Source: Bacteroidia bacterium
Lineage (GTDB): Bacteria > Bacteroidota > Bacteroidia > UBA4408
DNA: 56,921 nt
Direction: 5' to 3'
Assembly: GCA_020845635.1 (NCBI GenBank)
Contig: JADLFI010000022.1
Location: 1 to 56,921, forward strand
Below, piece by piece: positions 38,801-47,018 of this stretch (within the stretch, counting starts at the first letter, position 1; every line of letters starts with the position of its first letter). The notes under the pieces were generated by a model. The model searched no databases, was not told where the DNA came from, and was given only the letters and a program-made list of their open reading frames with translations. The position numbers and the translations under genes were made by a program.

Positions 38801-41800
38801 ACAGGTGCAGTTACTGTAAATAACGGGCAAATAAGTATATCCAATGGAGTTACCTCCGGGGTTGGAACTGCTACAATAAATAATAATCTGGTAATCAATA
38901 ATGGGGTATTTGCAGTGGCCAATAAAACTTCTAACGGGTTTGTTACCGTAAACGGAAATATAACCTTAAATGGAGGTCAATTAAAAATGAATGGTTCCGG
39001 TGGTCAGGCCGACATGAGGATGAGTGGTAATAATAGAACTTTATCACTAAATGGAGGTAACCTAAGTCAGGGTATTACCACGGCTAATTTTTACTTTCAA
39101 TATACTTCGTTTGGGCAAACACAAAATATATCGCAAGGAACAGCTACTATAACCGGTAATACAACATTCTCATTTGCAGGAACAACCACTCTTACCGTAT
39201 TGCACGTAAATAGCAATTTAACTTTAGGAGGAAATTCAACCTTATGGGTATTAAGCGGCTACACAGTGAATCTAAAGAATAATGTAATTTATGGAACAGG
39301 TAGATTTATAGTTAATAACGGAGGCCGAGTAAGAACAGAACATTTGGATGGGTTTACTTTGGCACCAAGCGCTACAGGGTGTGTACAAACTAATACCCGT
39401 ATATTTTACGGAAGTGCTCTATGGTGGTTTGAAGGTGCAGGACTTCAACACACAGGTAATGCCTTCCCTGCTTCGGTGGATCGCCTAGAGGTAAATAATG
39501 GTGCAGGATTGGTATTAGACGTGAGTGTTCGTGTACAAAATACATTGGTTCAGCAAAACAACAATCATATTTATTTAGGAAATAATAATCTAATTATTCA
39601 GGCAGGGGCTTCATTTTCAGGCAATGCTAATAAAATGATAGTTACTGACGGAACAGGTATGTTAATAAGATTAATTACCGGAACAGGAAATATAAGCTAT
39701 CCTATTGGAGATAATACCGGTACTTTAGACTACTCTCCGGTTAATTTTCAATTTACAACCTCAGGAACCGACTCAGTTGGTTTTCGTGTTACCAATGCAC
39801 AGCATCCTAATGATTTTAGCACTTTAAACTATCTAAATAGATACTGGTCATGTAATCAAATTGGCAGAACCACTTATTCATACATTGCTAGTTTTCAATA
39901 TGTGGATGCCGATATAGTAGGTTTAGAGAGTTCATTGAAAGTTGACCGTTGGAGTAATCCTTTCAGTTCTTGGACTCAAGATGCAGGAAGCTCTGTGAAT
40001 GTTTCTTCTAATACATTAACTACCTCTACATTAAACCAAACTAATGGAACATTATTAAATAATGACTTTGCAGGTCGTTCTAATGCTCCTTTCTTCTATC
40101 AGTCTGTAACTACCGGTAACTGGTCTAATCCAAGTACATGGGAAATTTCAACTGACCCCTTGTTTATATCACCTCCCCCAATACCTGCAGCGGTAGCTCC
40201 TAATACAACTAACAGCGTTGGTGTTTTTATTCGCAACACACATAATGTTACAGTTTCAGCTAGTGCAGATGCTAATCATGTTGAGATTGATGCCGGTGGA
40301 ACATTAACAATTAATGCCTCACAAACTTTTACCTTAAATAATGGTTCAGGTACTGATATGGAGGTAAATGGTAATTTAGTAAATAAGGGCATTTTAACCA
40401 ATAATGGAACCATTGAGTTTAATAACTTATCGGTATATTCTCACGATCAAAATGGAGGTGCTGTACCTACTTCAACTTGGAATTCAGGTTCACTTTGCGA
40501 AATTATTGGGGTCACTAATACAGGGCCTACCGGTTTAAATCAAAGCTTTTATGACTTTAGATGGAATTGCACAGCTCAATCCTCTGCCATTCAATTGAAC
40601 GGATTGCTTACCAATATTACCAATGATTTTGAAATAGTAAATACAGGCTCCCCGTCATATAATCTTAGATTATTTGATAATACCCAAACTGGAACGCTTT
40701 CCGTAGGAAATAACTTGAATATAACAGGAGGAACTTTATCCCTAATTAACTCTGCAAGTTCAGGCTCAGGAATTGCAACTTTAAACATCAATGGTAATTT
40801 AACACTTAGTGCAGGAGGTATTGATATGACAGGGTCTTCAGTATTTACGGCATCTGGAACAAATATTAATCTAAATGGCAACCTTTCTATTTCAGGAACG
40901 GCAACCATTTATCGCACCCAAAACGTTCCTGCAATTTTTACATTTAGCAAGTTAAGCGGATTACAAACCCTTGCTACTACAGCTTCCGGTATCAATACCA
41001 GTGAAATAACATGGCGTATAGGTAATGCCTCAACTACTAATGAGGTTGTGCTAAACTCAAATGTGGTTATTGGCACTACAGCCAGCTTTAACGTAATGAA
41101 CAATGCCACCCTCACCTGCGCCAATTACGTTATTAGTGGAGGTAACTTTGAAACCTTTGCTTCTGCCACTCTAAAAATTGGATCGCCTGACGGAATTACT
41201 ACTTCCCCTACAGCAGCTGGTAACGTTCAAACAACCAGTAGAACTTTTTCAGGTGCTGCCAATTATACCTATAACGGAACTACGCACCAAGGTACCGGTA
41301 CAGCTTTACCTACAACCATTACCGGAAACCTTACTATTGATAACCCGGGCAATTCGGTGCTTCTTACCAATAATTTAACTACCGGTAGTCATTTAATTCT
41401 AAATGACGGCTTATTTTCTATAGGCACTGGTCAACAATTTAATATCTCTAATACCGGTATAGTTGATGCAGTTGCTGGCGACTTTACAAACGGAACAGCA
41501 GGCGGTACTTTAAATTTTGTTGGAGCAGGATCATTTACGGGTAATAGTAATCCGTATAATGTATTCATTTCAGGCTCGGTTAATTTTGGAACAGGATTAG
41601 TAACAATACAAACAAATGGTTCTTTGAAAATAAATTCAGGTGGCAGTGTTGTGAACAATGCACCTGCCTATGGTTCAAATTCTACCTTACAATACAATGT
41701 CAACAGCTCATATAATAGAAATATAGAGTGGAACTCCAACTCTGGTAAAGGATATCCTTACCATGTTATTCTTTCCAATAACTCAACCCTTAACGCTCCT

Positions 41801-43336
41801 GGGTTAAGTGGTGCACTTAGCGCAACTGTTTTCAATACAGCAGGAAATATTGATATTGAAACGGGTTCTGCTTTATTAATGAGTTCAGGTGGGAATGATA
41901 TGACTGTTCCGCTAATAATTAATGGAAATTTAACTTTAACTGGTAATTTAACTGCCTCTGCAAGTGTGGGTGGCGATATTGAATTAGCCGGACATTGGAC
42001 AAATAATGGCCCTAATGTGCTTAATTTTACTCACAACTCACGCACGGTTACTTTTAATGGAACTACCTTGCAGAATATTTCAGGAACAAATCTATTCAAT
42101 AATCCTTTTTATAATGTTACTATCAACAATAGCAATAACGTTTCGTTAACCACTTATGATATTACCGTACTAAACAACTTTACCTTGACATCGGGCAAGT
42201 TTGACTTAAGCAGTAACAATTTAACTGTAGGTACTGTTGGCTCAAATGGCAATATTGTTGGTGGTTCATCATCATCATATATTATTTCTGGGAATGCTTC
42301 ATCAAACATAAATAAATACACCACTACTAACAGTACTACATACAACTTTCCTATAGGTGATGCTACTAATTACTCACCATTCAGTATTCAATTTTATAGC
42401 AGCCCAATGGCAAGTAATACTTATTTGAGTGTTAATGTTATTAATTTACCTCACCCGCAAAGAGGTACAGCTTCAAGCTATATAACAAGATATTGGCAGG
42501 TTGTTCCGAGTAATTTACCCAACTCTACTACCGATTATTCAGTTCAATTTCAATATGTTGATGGTGACGTAGTTGGGACAGAAAGTCTATTAAATCCATT
42601 TAAATACGATGCTTCCGGATGGATTGCCGCACAAGGAAGTGGTGCGGTGTTTGAAATGGGAACAGGAATAGTTAATGTTGGAACAAATACAGTAACCTGG
42701 AGTGGAATTAATACTTTTAGTGATTTTACAACCATTGGTAATGGTACTCCTTTACCAATATCTCTTTTATCTTTCGAAGCCCATACCATAATAGATGTTG
42801 TTGAACTTAAATGGACAACAGCTACCGAAATAAACAATGACTATTTTACTCTTGAAAAGTCTAAAGATGGTAAAAACTTCGTGCCATTTGCGCAAATTAA
42901 AGGAGCCGGAAATAGTAATACCACAATCAACTACTCAAATATTGATAATGAGCCATATTTGGGAGTTTCTTATTATCGCTTAAAGCAAACCGATTTTGAT
43001 GGAAGATATTCATACAGTCAAATAGTTTCGGTTAATTTCTCTAACAATTCATGGTCTAATAATCAAGTATTGGTTTATCCTAACCCTGTTTCATTAAATA
43101 ATAACGATGGTATTTATGTTGTATTACCTAACACTATGGATTTGCATCCTATCAATGTTCAAATCCTAGATATTACCGGAAAGATTGTTTATTATGGACA
43201 ATTTGATTATGTAAATATAAATACTCCTATATTTGTTAAATTTAAATCAGACGATTTTGCAAACGGAGTTTATGCTTTAAGAATATTACAGAATAACACA
43301 TTGATAAATACTACTAAGTTAAGTATTATAAAATAA
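32831..43336 (+). CDS. Giant repeat-rich secreted protein (3,501 aa), T9SS type A sorting domain
   Basis: A signal peptide (MKKLATQKKIWFIAALFLVF, cleavage after NKSNA) is followed by a domain of about 220 residues with WYMTWDNNNLYVFLQDAN and VTIYLDVDP, resembling CBM9/DOMON-like sandwiches. Then come four large blocks of Asn/Thr/Gly-rich, beta-helix-like sequence (repeated short motifs such as LNGNL, NNGT and INGG). Each block ends in a related module of about 150 residues marked by PIGD and YSPV. Blocks 2 to 4 each begin with a Trp-Asn motif (VASNWTP, NASNWTP, NWSNPSTW). After the last block come LPISLLSFEA and VELKWTTATEINNDYFTLEKS, a linker common before T9SS signals, and the C-terminal type A signal (VYPNPVSLNNNDG to the end). 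The start at 32831 is set by the signal peptide and promoter. It is inferred to be a surface-exposed fibre or adhesin; no enzymatic motif is seen. mauG follows after 8 bases. Confidence 0.93.
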   Translation: MKKLATQKKIWFIAALFLVFVNKSNAQFTTPTIDATFDGAATYPNSYTSGATDWYMTWDNNNLYVFLQDANETEAVTIYLDVDPIVPVNGGTDADGTLIGLNYDNYTTPPNLPFRADICIYAHNNYREIFRRDGSNGWTSLGGGTDGICGGGTNDYTGNANGQYSSDNNGNGAGGDDRREFGISWARLLGTINSGARPGSFNWMGYVAYNNGMYAQVPVENYNGGAVSSNPDGIVRYFTVLSTANGSSTNPFSLNSYTQPLALSTSNFGAISVWDFTMNSSSQTITRANSGVWNIAGSLVIADGTISFGASSDVANVHNLEMSGGTLTLSSNIGGDLNISGNFNKTGGTFNCNNRQVNFNGTTAQSFNSSTSENINYFLNSNTSATLTLNSDINISAASNTAVLNANSTTVIATGAMLNLGVTTATLTANNTGSLLTVNGTLRSRGVVNGTTSTLIISATGTYEHNWTTAIGVIPTATWSTGSTCSIIGYNPAGNLNAVGSSGFNQSFSNFVWNCPNQNSRTISLASYLTDVSGNFSVEATGTSGILLLSSVTNSIINVGGNFAMNGGNFYMVNSNINTTLNISNNLNVNGGVFVVSSSTGNVQANVANYIQNGGVFNINTATGNASFLNITGNMTLNSGTLSKTVNGANGGNVVFNGSTNQSVYIDNPSYVTGTVNFRLNNAAGITLNNCILPINSAARFFLINGAVSLSGSAAIEYNPVNSFLVYNTAFDVTTSDVEWPNTNGPANVNISNSVLSNTSLNANKTIPGILAISPNNRLILGDYNLNITNTAAAAITGTFSPTCMVVAEGNGKLIRSVTTSTAYTWPIGDMTGTIEYSPVTMTFTASSISRDIGYSVVNAVHSQMNNPDSQNHYRGRYFRVYNSAGGTYTYYMTLYFVAADNVGTFANTKLNSYNGVSWSQVPLTNINSATTLGVNAAGAVNETNFPLITNNELTGRSIPQVYVWNENSGGTQSWAVASNWTPARNVLSFDDVLMFSNGGTSTANNIPTESIGKLIMANNTAVNLVPLGPSGNKTLSITGGNGTDLEVPAGCQLRIGDTPAANGLIIAFPVNPSTSSAEINGTLIINNNSTGNGLSFNNTLSNVNGTLDMLNGTFSASSNTTTTINGIFNNNNGTITSAAANLFFGGGSNYNHLRNGSVVPTATWDVASNCNIMGITATSPTGLVQNFGNFNWNCTGQTANIILGANVLRFVLGNLSFLSSNNYVVIISSSASTLNVGGNLVIDVNTGSVRPISANALYTLNVEGDVIINSGSVLHNQAGVFNFNLSKDFYLNGGVVQRTSGTFNCNFVNPNPSGIQYFDQSLGAFSGNINFNVGNGTTTNILTFSSNIDLGTGASPFMVNANATLDCSTYTLSNSTAAFTLSAGSTLITAHTDGIESTGSVGSIQTGSTRNFNAGADYKYNGTVLQNTGAGLTTANNLTIDNNAGVTLSSNTTVTGTVIFNNGKLLLSTFDLIASNNIASPFSGLSSSRYVYTNSTGQLKRSISTSGLPINYLFPVGDATNYSPVSLNFSANSTNRDIGVSVAQGAVPNNLPSPHYINRSWTFSNSASGTYSYNPTFTYVLADVVGTETNMKISRYVGPLWTQYDGTPNTTVTSPTMTLTGNLNETSGPLSSYWTGRVYNPMVNYTWNGSVSNAWNNASNWTPNGIPDVIDNVTISTSTPNPCVVNGIVAKANNFTLNGTGNLQLIGNAQLTINGNLNYVNTASASFSCNSTLYITSPNPQTIPALNYGNLDLTGGNRTLANGGTVGICGLLTPGAGVITVTNNTVNYYATGSQTIVPMIYNNLTISQNRGGGTITLPVGTITVNNTFSATLSNYTSSLDGNTFHFNGANGQVIPAFNYFNITSADFTRTFANSGIIDVKGTFSPAATKVNTITGSTVRYSSVTGTINLVSFATNVLNRDYNNIIFDGVGGTWNVGAANLRTTGTLVVNNGTVNVATSANSTLIVSGTTTINGGVIHLTSSTGTCTATFTGAVTVNNGQISISNGVTSGVGTATINNNLVINNGVFAVANKTSNGFVTVNGNITLNGGQLKMNGSGGQADMRMSGNNRTLSLNGGNLSQGITTANFYFQYTSFGQTQNISQGTATITGNTTFSFAGTTTLTVLHVNSNLTLGGNSTLWVLSGYTVNLKNNVIYGTGRFIVNNGGRVRTEHLDGFTLAPSATGCVQTNTRIFYGSALWWFEGAGLQHTGNAFPASVDRLEVNNGAGLVLDVSVRVQNTLVQQNNNHIYLGNNNLIIQAGASFSGNANKMIVTDGTGMLIRLITGTGNISYPIGDNTGTLDYSPVNFQFTTSGTDSVGFRVTNAQHPNDFSTLNYLNRYWSCNQIGRTTYSYIASFQYVDADIVGLESSLKVDRWSNPFSSWTQDAGSSVNVSSNTLTTSTLNQTNGTLLNNDFAGRSNAPFFYQSVTTGNWSNPSTWEISTDPLFISPPPIPAAVAPNTTNSVGVFIRNTHNVTVSASADANHVEIDAGGTLTINASQTFTLNNGSGTDMEVNGNLVNKGILTNNGTIEFNNLSVYSHDQNGGAVPTSTWNSGSLCEIIGVTNTGPTGLNQSFYDFRWNCTAQSSAIQLNGLLTNITNDFEIVNTGSPSYNLRLFDNTQTGTLSVGNNLNITGGTLSLINSASSGSGIATLNINGNLTLSAGGIDMTGSSVFTASGTNINLNGNLSISGTATIYRTQNVPAIFTFSKLSGLQTLATTASGINTSEITWRIGNASTTNEVVLNSNVVIGTTASFNVMNNATLTCANYVISGGNFETFASATLKIGSPDGITTSPTAAGNVQTTSRTFSGAANYTYNGTTHQGTGTALPTTITGNLTIDNPGNSVLLTNNLTTGSHLILNDGLFSIGTGQQFNISNTGIVDAVAGDFTNGTAGGTLNFVGAGSFTGNSNPYNVFISGSVNFGTGLVTIQTNGSLKINSGGSVVNNAPAYGSNSTLQYNVNSSYNRNIEWNSNSGKGYPYHVILSNNSTLNAPGLSGALSATVFNTAGNIDIETGSALLMSSGGNDMTVPLIINGNLTLTGNLTASASVGGDIELAGHWTNNGPNVLNFTHNSRTVTFNGTTLQNISGTNLFNNPFYNVTINNSNNVSLTTYDITVLNNFTLTSGKFDLSSNNLTVGTVGSNGNIVGGSSSSYIISGNASSNINKYTTTNSTTYNFPIGDATNYSPFSIQFYSSPMASNTYLSVNVINLPHPQRGTASSYITRYWQVVPSNLPNSTTDYSVQFQYVDGDVVGTESLLNPFKYDASGWIAAQGSGAVFEMGTGIVNVGTNTVTWSGINTFSDFTTIGNGTPLPISLLSFEAHTIIDVVELKWTTATEINNDYFTLEKSKDGKNFVPFAQIKGAGNSNTTINYSNIDNEPYLGVSYYRLKQTDFDGRYSYSQIVSVNFSNNSWSNNQVLVYPNPVSLNNNDGIYVVLPNTMDLHPINVQILDITGKIVYYGQFDYVNINTPIFVKFKSDDFANGVYALRILQNNTLINTTKLSIIK
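35243..42745 (+). repeat. Four 'PIGD' modules marking 2.1-2.6 kb coding super-repeats
   Basis: Related modules of about 150 residues occur at 35243-35707, 37301-37744, 39635-40078 and 42278-42745. Shared features are G(K/Q/M)L(I/K)R near the start in the first three, then (W/F/Y)P(I/V)GD, YSPV or YSPF, an aromatic-rich RYW/RSW segment, and (Y/F)V.AD.VG or YVDGDVVG. The first three end G..GR. Start-to-start distances are 2058, 2334 and 2643 bases, so units share order but not exact length. DNA identity is low, which indicates old duplications. Confidence 0.85.
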
Positions 43337-43344
43337 AGTCATTT

Positions 43345-44418
43345 ATGAATAAACATTTTGTTTTTATATCATTATTGTTTTTGATTGCCTGCGGTAATAA
43401 GAAAAACGAGCCATCAAATAAGGAAAATACTAACGCACTTCAACATGAACAACAAGATGATAAATTATTGAAACAAGCACAAAGTATTTTTGCCGCTATA
43501 CCGGCTTCAGTCGAAAACCCTGATAATCCGCTTACGTCAGAAAAAATAGCCTTAGGTAAAATACTGTATTTTGATACCAGATTATCCTTAACCGGAAAAA
43601 ATAGTTGCAACTCATGCCATAGTCTCTCAGCTTTTGGGGTTGATAATGAAGTAACCTCTATAGGAGATGCCGGAAAAAGAGGTGGCAGAAATTCTCCTAC
43701 AACTTTTAATGCGGCTCTTCATTTTTCTCAATTCTGGGACGGTCGGGCTAAGGATGTTGAGGAGCAAGCCGGATTGCCTATTTTAAACCCAATTGAGATG
43801 GCTATTCCATCAAAAGAATTTCTTGTAAAAAGACTAAAAGGTATTGAAATGTATCGTCACAAATTTAAAAGTGCATTCCCTGAAGAAAAGGATGCACTAA
43901 ATTATGAGAATATTTCCAGAGCCATTGGAGCTTTTGAAAGAACTTTATTAACCCCGGCACGTTTTGATAAGTACCTTCAAGGGCAAAAAGATGCATTAAG
44001 TGATGATGAAAAAAACGGACTTCAAATATTTATGGATAAAGGCTGTATTACTTGCCATAATGGAGTAGCACTTGGAGGAGGACAAATTCAAAAATTTGGA
44101 CTAAGAAATGAATACCACTCATTAACAGGAAGTAATAATAATGACAATGGTTTAATGGACTTAACCAATAAAGAATCTGATAAAGATAAATTTAAGGTAC
44201 CTTCATTACGTAATATTTCAAAAACCTATCCCTATTTTCATGATGGTAGTGTTAAAGAATTAGATAAAGCTATTGCTATTATGGGGCATACACAATTGGA
44301 TGTTAAATTAACCGATCAAGAAATAAATAGTATTGCCAGTTTTCTGGAAACTTTAACTTCTGATATACCTGAGGAGGTAAAACAAGTGCCCCAAGAGTTA
44401 GTAAACAAGAGTTTGTGA
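43345..44418 (+). CDS. Di-haem cytochrome c peroxidase, MauG/CcpA family lipoprotein
   Basis: The 357-residue protein carries two c-type haem sites, CNSCH (Cys88, Cys91, His92) and CITCH (Cys234, Cys237, His238), in the arrangement of bacterial di-haem peroxidases and MauG. FDTRLSLTGKNSCNSCHS, GGRNSPTTFNAALH, FWDGRAKDVEEQA and KVPSLRNISKTYPYFHDGS are family landmarks. A lipoprotein signal ends LFLIAC (Cys16), so it is probably anchored in the periplasm or outer membrane. It reduces hydrogen peroxide or oxidises a protein partner. It begins 8 bases after the giant T9SS protein, suggesting one transcript and possibly a shared task, for which there is no direct evidence. Confidence 0.93.
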   Translation: MNKHFVFISLLFLIACGNKKNEPSNKENTNALQHEQQDDKLLKQAQSIFAAIPASVENPDNPLTSEKIALGKILYFDTRLSLTGKNSCNSCHSLSAFGVDNEVTSIGDAGKRGGRNSPTTFNAALHFSQFWDGRAKDVEEQAGLPILNPIEMAIPSKEFLVKRLKGIEMYRHKFKSAFPEEKDALNYENISRAIGAFERTLLTPARFDKYLQGQKDALSDDEKNGLQIFMDKGCITCHNGVALGGGQIQKFGLRNEYHSLTGSNNNDNGLMDLTNKESDKDKFKVPSLRNISKTYPYFHDGSVKELDKAIAIMGHTQLDVKLTDQEINSIASFLETLTSDIPEEVKQVPQELVNKSL

Positions 44419-44602
44419 TTATTGATATTTCTAAAAAAATGTTTTCTTTAGGAATTATTTGATTTTTTTATAGATTCTTATTATTATATATTTTTTCTTG
44501 ATAACAGTTGTATATTGCTTATAAACAACGTATTATGCTGTTTGTTTTAAAAGTATTGAACGTGTTTAATAAATTAAAATTCAAATATATCATATAATAC
44601 AT

Positions 44603-44610
44603 TATCTTTG
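44603..44610 (+). promoter_or_regulatory. TAnnTTTG -7 element for the OmpA-family gene
   Basis: TATCTTTG matches the Bacteroidota -7 consensus, 23 bases upstream of the ATG at 44634. Confidence 0.5.
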
Positions 44611-44633
44611 ACCATGTAATAAAATAGGCAAAA

Positions 44634-46952
44634 ATGAAGCAATATTTATTTTCTATAATCTTACTTTTTTTATTCATTACCCAGTCTAATGCCCAAAATA
44701 AGAATTTTGATGCAGCAACTTTTCCTACCCAACCTATACAATTAGCTCAAGCGCAAAAGGACTTATCAGAAGGTATGAAATTATACAAAGAAGGAATTGT
44801 TAGGTACAAAAAAGCATTACCGCTTCTTGAAAAAGCCCATGAGTTTAATCCCGATAATGCTAACTTAAATTATACTATTGGAATGTGTTATATGTATAGC
44901 AGCTTTAAGGGTAATGCAAAGGATTACTTTGAAAAGGCTTATAAATTAGATAATAATGTGGCTCCTGACATACACTATTGGATAGGAATGGGCTATCACC
45001 TGATTAATGATTGGGATAAGTCTCGTAAAGAGTATGAAAAACACAAAGAATATGTGTTAACCACCAAAAACAATGAAAAAGAATTAAAAAAAATAAATAA
45101 GCGATTAGAAGAAGTATCCATTGGAGAAAAAATGGTTAAAAAACCGGTACGTGTAAAAATTGAAAACTTAGGTCCGGAAATTAACTCTCCTTATACTGAT
45201 TACGGTCCTATTATTTCGGCTGACGAAGACGTATTAATGTTTACAAGTAGAAGACCCGGTACTACTGCCGGCCCTGAGGGTGACAAAGACGAGTCTATTG
45301 ATGAATACTGGGAAGATATTTATCAAAGTTTTAGTTTTGGAAATAAATGGACTAAGGCAAAAAACATTGGACCTCCAGTAAATACCGATGTTCATGATGC
45401 TACAAACAATCTTTCTCCCAACGGAGAAAAGTTGTTCATCTATATTGACGATCAAGGGCAAGGTGATGTATATGAGTGCGATTTAGTAAACTTACAGTGG
45501 AGCAAACCGGTTAAAATGAAAGCCCCAATTAATACTAAATATCACGAAAGCTCAGCCACCATTAATGTGGGTTTAGATACTATGTATTTTATAAGTGAAA
45601 GACCCGGAGGATTAGGTGGTAGAGATATTTATAGAGTAGTGAAAAATCCCAAAAGCAATAAGTGGGAAGACCTTCAAAATGTTGGACCAACTCTAAATAC
45701 TGAATATGACGAAGAGGGAGTATTTTTAATGCCGGGTAGCAAAACTATGTATTTTAGTTCGCAAGGTCATAGCTCTATGGGTGGTTTCGATATCTTTAAG
45801 ACTACATATGAAAATGGCCAATGGACTACTCCGGTAAACATTGGTTATCCTATAAACACTAGTGATGATGATGTGTTTTTTGTAATTTCGGCCAATGGTT
45901 TACATGGTTATTATGCCTCTTACAAAAAAGATGGGTTCGGGGAAAAAGATATATATATAATTAACTTCCTAGACTCCGACAGTCAGCAGGATACAACTCA
46001 TGAAGAAATTGCTGAAGGGCCTTTAGTAATATTGGGTACAAAGACACCAACAAGTGCCTTACTTAAAGGTAAAGTTGTTGACCAATACAACCAAAACCCT
46101 ATAGAAAACGCAACCCTTGAGATTATTGACACTAAGTCAAATCAAATAATAGAAAAACTTTCAACCGAAGGATTATCCGGATATTATGGAGTTTGGGTGC
46201 CATCTAATACCAAATTAATAATTACAGCCTCCGCACCAAGTTATAAAGCCAAAATTGATACTGTAAGAATTCCTCCATCAAATGGAGATATTCAAGTTGA
46301 AAAAAACATTGCATTAATGACAAAAAGCGATGTTACGGCTATTTTAAAAGGAAATGTTTTTGACGCTGTAAGTAAAAAACCATTACAAGCAAGTATAGTT
46401 ATCAATGATAATATTTCATCAACCCAAATAGTAAAAATTGAAACCAACACTGAGGGATATTATGAAGTAGCTATTCCAACAGGTAAAAAATATGAATTGA
46501 TTGTAAAATCTCAAGATTATCAAACAGCTTATGAATATACAAATATCCCTGTTTCACAAAAAAATCAGGAAATAATAAAAGATGTGCCTTTAAATAGCTT
46601 GGCAGTTGGTTCAAAAATTATATTAAAAAATGTTTTCTATGATTTTGATAAAGCCACACTCCGACCACAATCAATTATTGAACTTGATCATTTAATCCAA
46701 TTATTAAATGAATACCCAAATATGAGAATTGAGCTTTCGAGCCATACTGACAATAAAGGAACAGCCGATTATAATATTTATTTATCAAATGCACGTTCTA
46801 AATCATGTGTAGATTATTTGGTATCAAAAGGAGTAAGTAAATTGCGTCTTGAATACAAGGGTTATGGTTTAACCCAGCCTATAGCTACTAATGATACTGA
46901 TGAAGGACGTCAGCTTAACCGCAGAACAGAGTTTAAAATTTTAAGTAAGTAG
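44634..46952 (+). CDS. TPR / PD40 / OmpA-domain protein, PorE-like
   Basis: The 772-residue protein has a signal peptide (cleavage after TQSNA), TPR-like helices (about residues 40-150), and PD40/WD40-like propeller repeats (about 185-440, with ERPGGLGGRDIY and GPTLNTEYDEEG). Two carboxypeptidase-regulatory-like domains follow (ALLKGKVVDQYNQNPIENA near 473, AILKGNVFDAVSKKPLQA near 567), then a C-terminal OmpA peptidoglycan-binding domain (FYDFDKATLRPQS, SSHTDNKG, GRQLNRRTEFKI). This order matches PorE, the T9SS component thought to link the PorL/M/K/N machinery to peptidoglycan, but PorE is a lipoprotein with one regulatory domain. Many Bacteroidota encode several paralogues of this layout. 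I therefore call it PorE-like rather than PorE. Confidence 0.85.
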   Translation: MKQYLFSIILLFLFITQSNAQNKNFDAATFPTQPIQLAQAQKDLSEGMKLYKEGIVRYKKALPLLEKAHEFNPDNANLNYTIGMCYMYSSFKGNAKDYFEKAYKLDNNVAPDIHYWIGMGYHLINDWDKSRKEYEKHKEYVLTTKNNEKELKKINKRLEEVSIGEKMVKKPVRVKIENLGPEINSPYTDYGPIISADEDVLMFTSRRPGTTAGPEGDKDESIDEYWEDIYQSFSFGNKWTKAKNIGPPVNTDVHDATNNLSPNGEKLFIYIDDQGQGDVYECDLVNLQWSKPVKMKAPINTKYHESSATINVGLDTMYFISERPGGLGGRDIYRVVKNPKSNKWEDLQNVGPTLNTEYDEEGVFLMPGSKTMYFSSQGHSSMGGFDIFKTTYENGQWTTPVNIGYPINTSDDDVFFVISANGLHGYYASYKKDGFGEKDIYIINFLDSDSQQDTTHEEIAEGPLVILGTKTPTSALLKGKVVDQYNQNPIENATLEIIDTKSNQIIEKLSTEGLSGYYGVWVPSNTKLIITASAPSYKAKIDTVRIPPSNGDIQVEKNIALMTKSDVTAILKGNVFDAVSKKPLQASIVINDNISSTQIVKIETNTEGYYEVAIPTGKKYELIVKSQDYQTAYEYTNIPVSQKNQEIIKDVPLNSLAVGSKIILKNVFYDFDKATLRPQSIIELDHLIQLLNEYPNMRIELSSHTDNKGTADYNIYLSNARSKSCVDYLVSKGVSKLRLEYKGYGLTQPIATNDTDEGRQLNRRTEFKILSK

Positions 46953-46954
46953 AA

Positions 46955-46985
46955 TTAATTCAATTTTTCAATAAAATTGAATTAA
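46955..46985. other. 13-bp perfect inverted repeat between the OmpA-family gene and asnB
   Basis: TTAATTCAATTTT (46955-46967) and AAAATTGAATTAA (46973-46985) are perfect complements with a 5-base loop, starting 3 bases after the upstream stop. No T-run follows, so it may be a weak terminator, an RNA-stabilising hairpin or a binding site. Confidence 0.55.
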
Positions 46986-47018
46986 GTAGATTAATAGAAA
47001 GTATTTTTTTTAGCCGAT

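Noticed and set aside
33958-42837. Many reading frames antisense to, or in other frames of, the giant T9SS gene
   Set aside because: They have low-complexity Val/Leu/Pro-rich products expected from the complement of Asn/Thr/Gly-rich coding sequence and have no independent start signals.
44419-44633. RNA gene in the gap after mauG
   Set aside because: The stretch is AT-rich with no tRNA-like or stable stem structure; only a -7 promoter element is supported.
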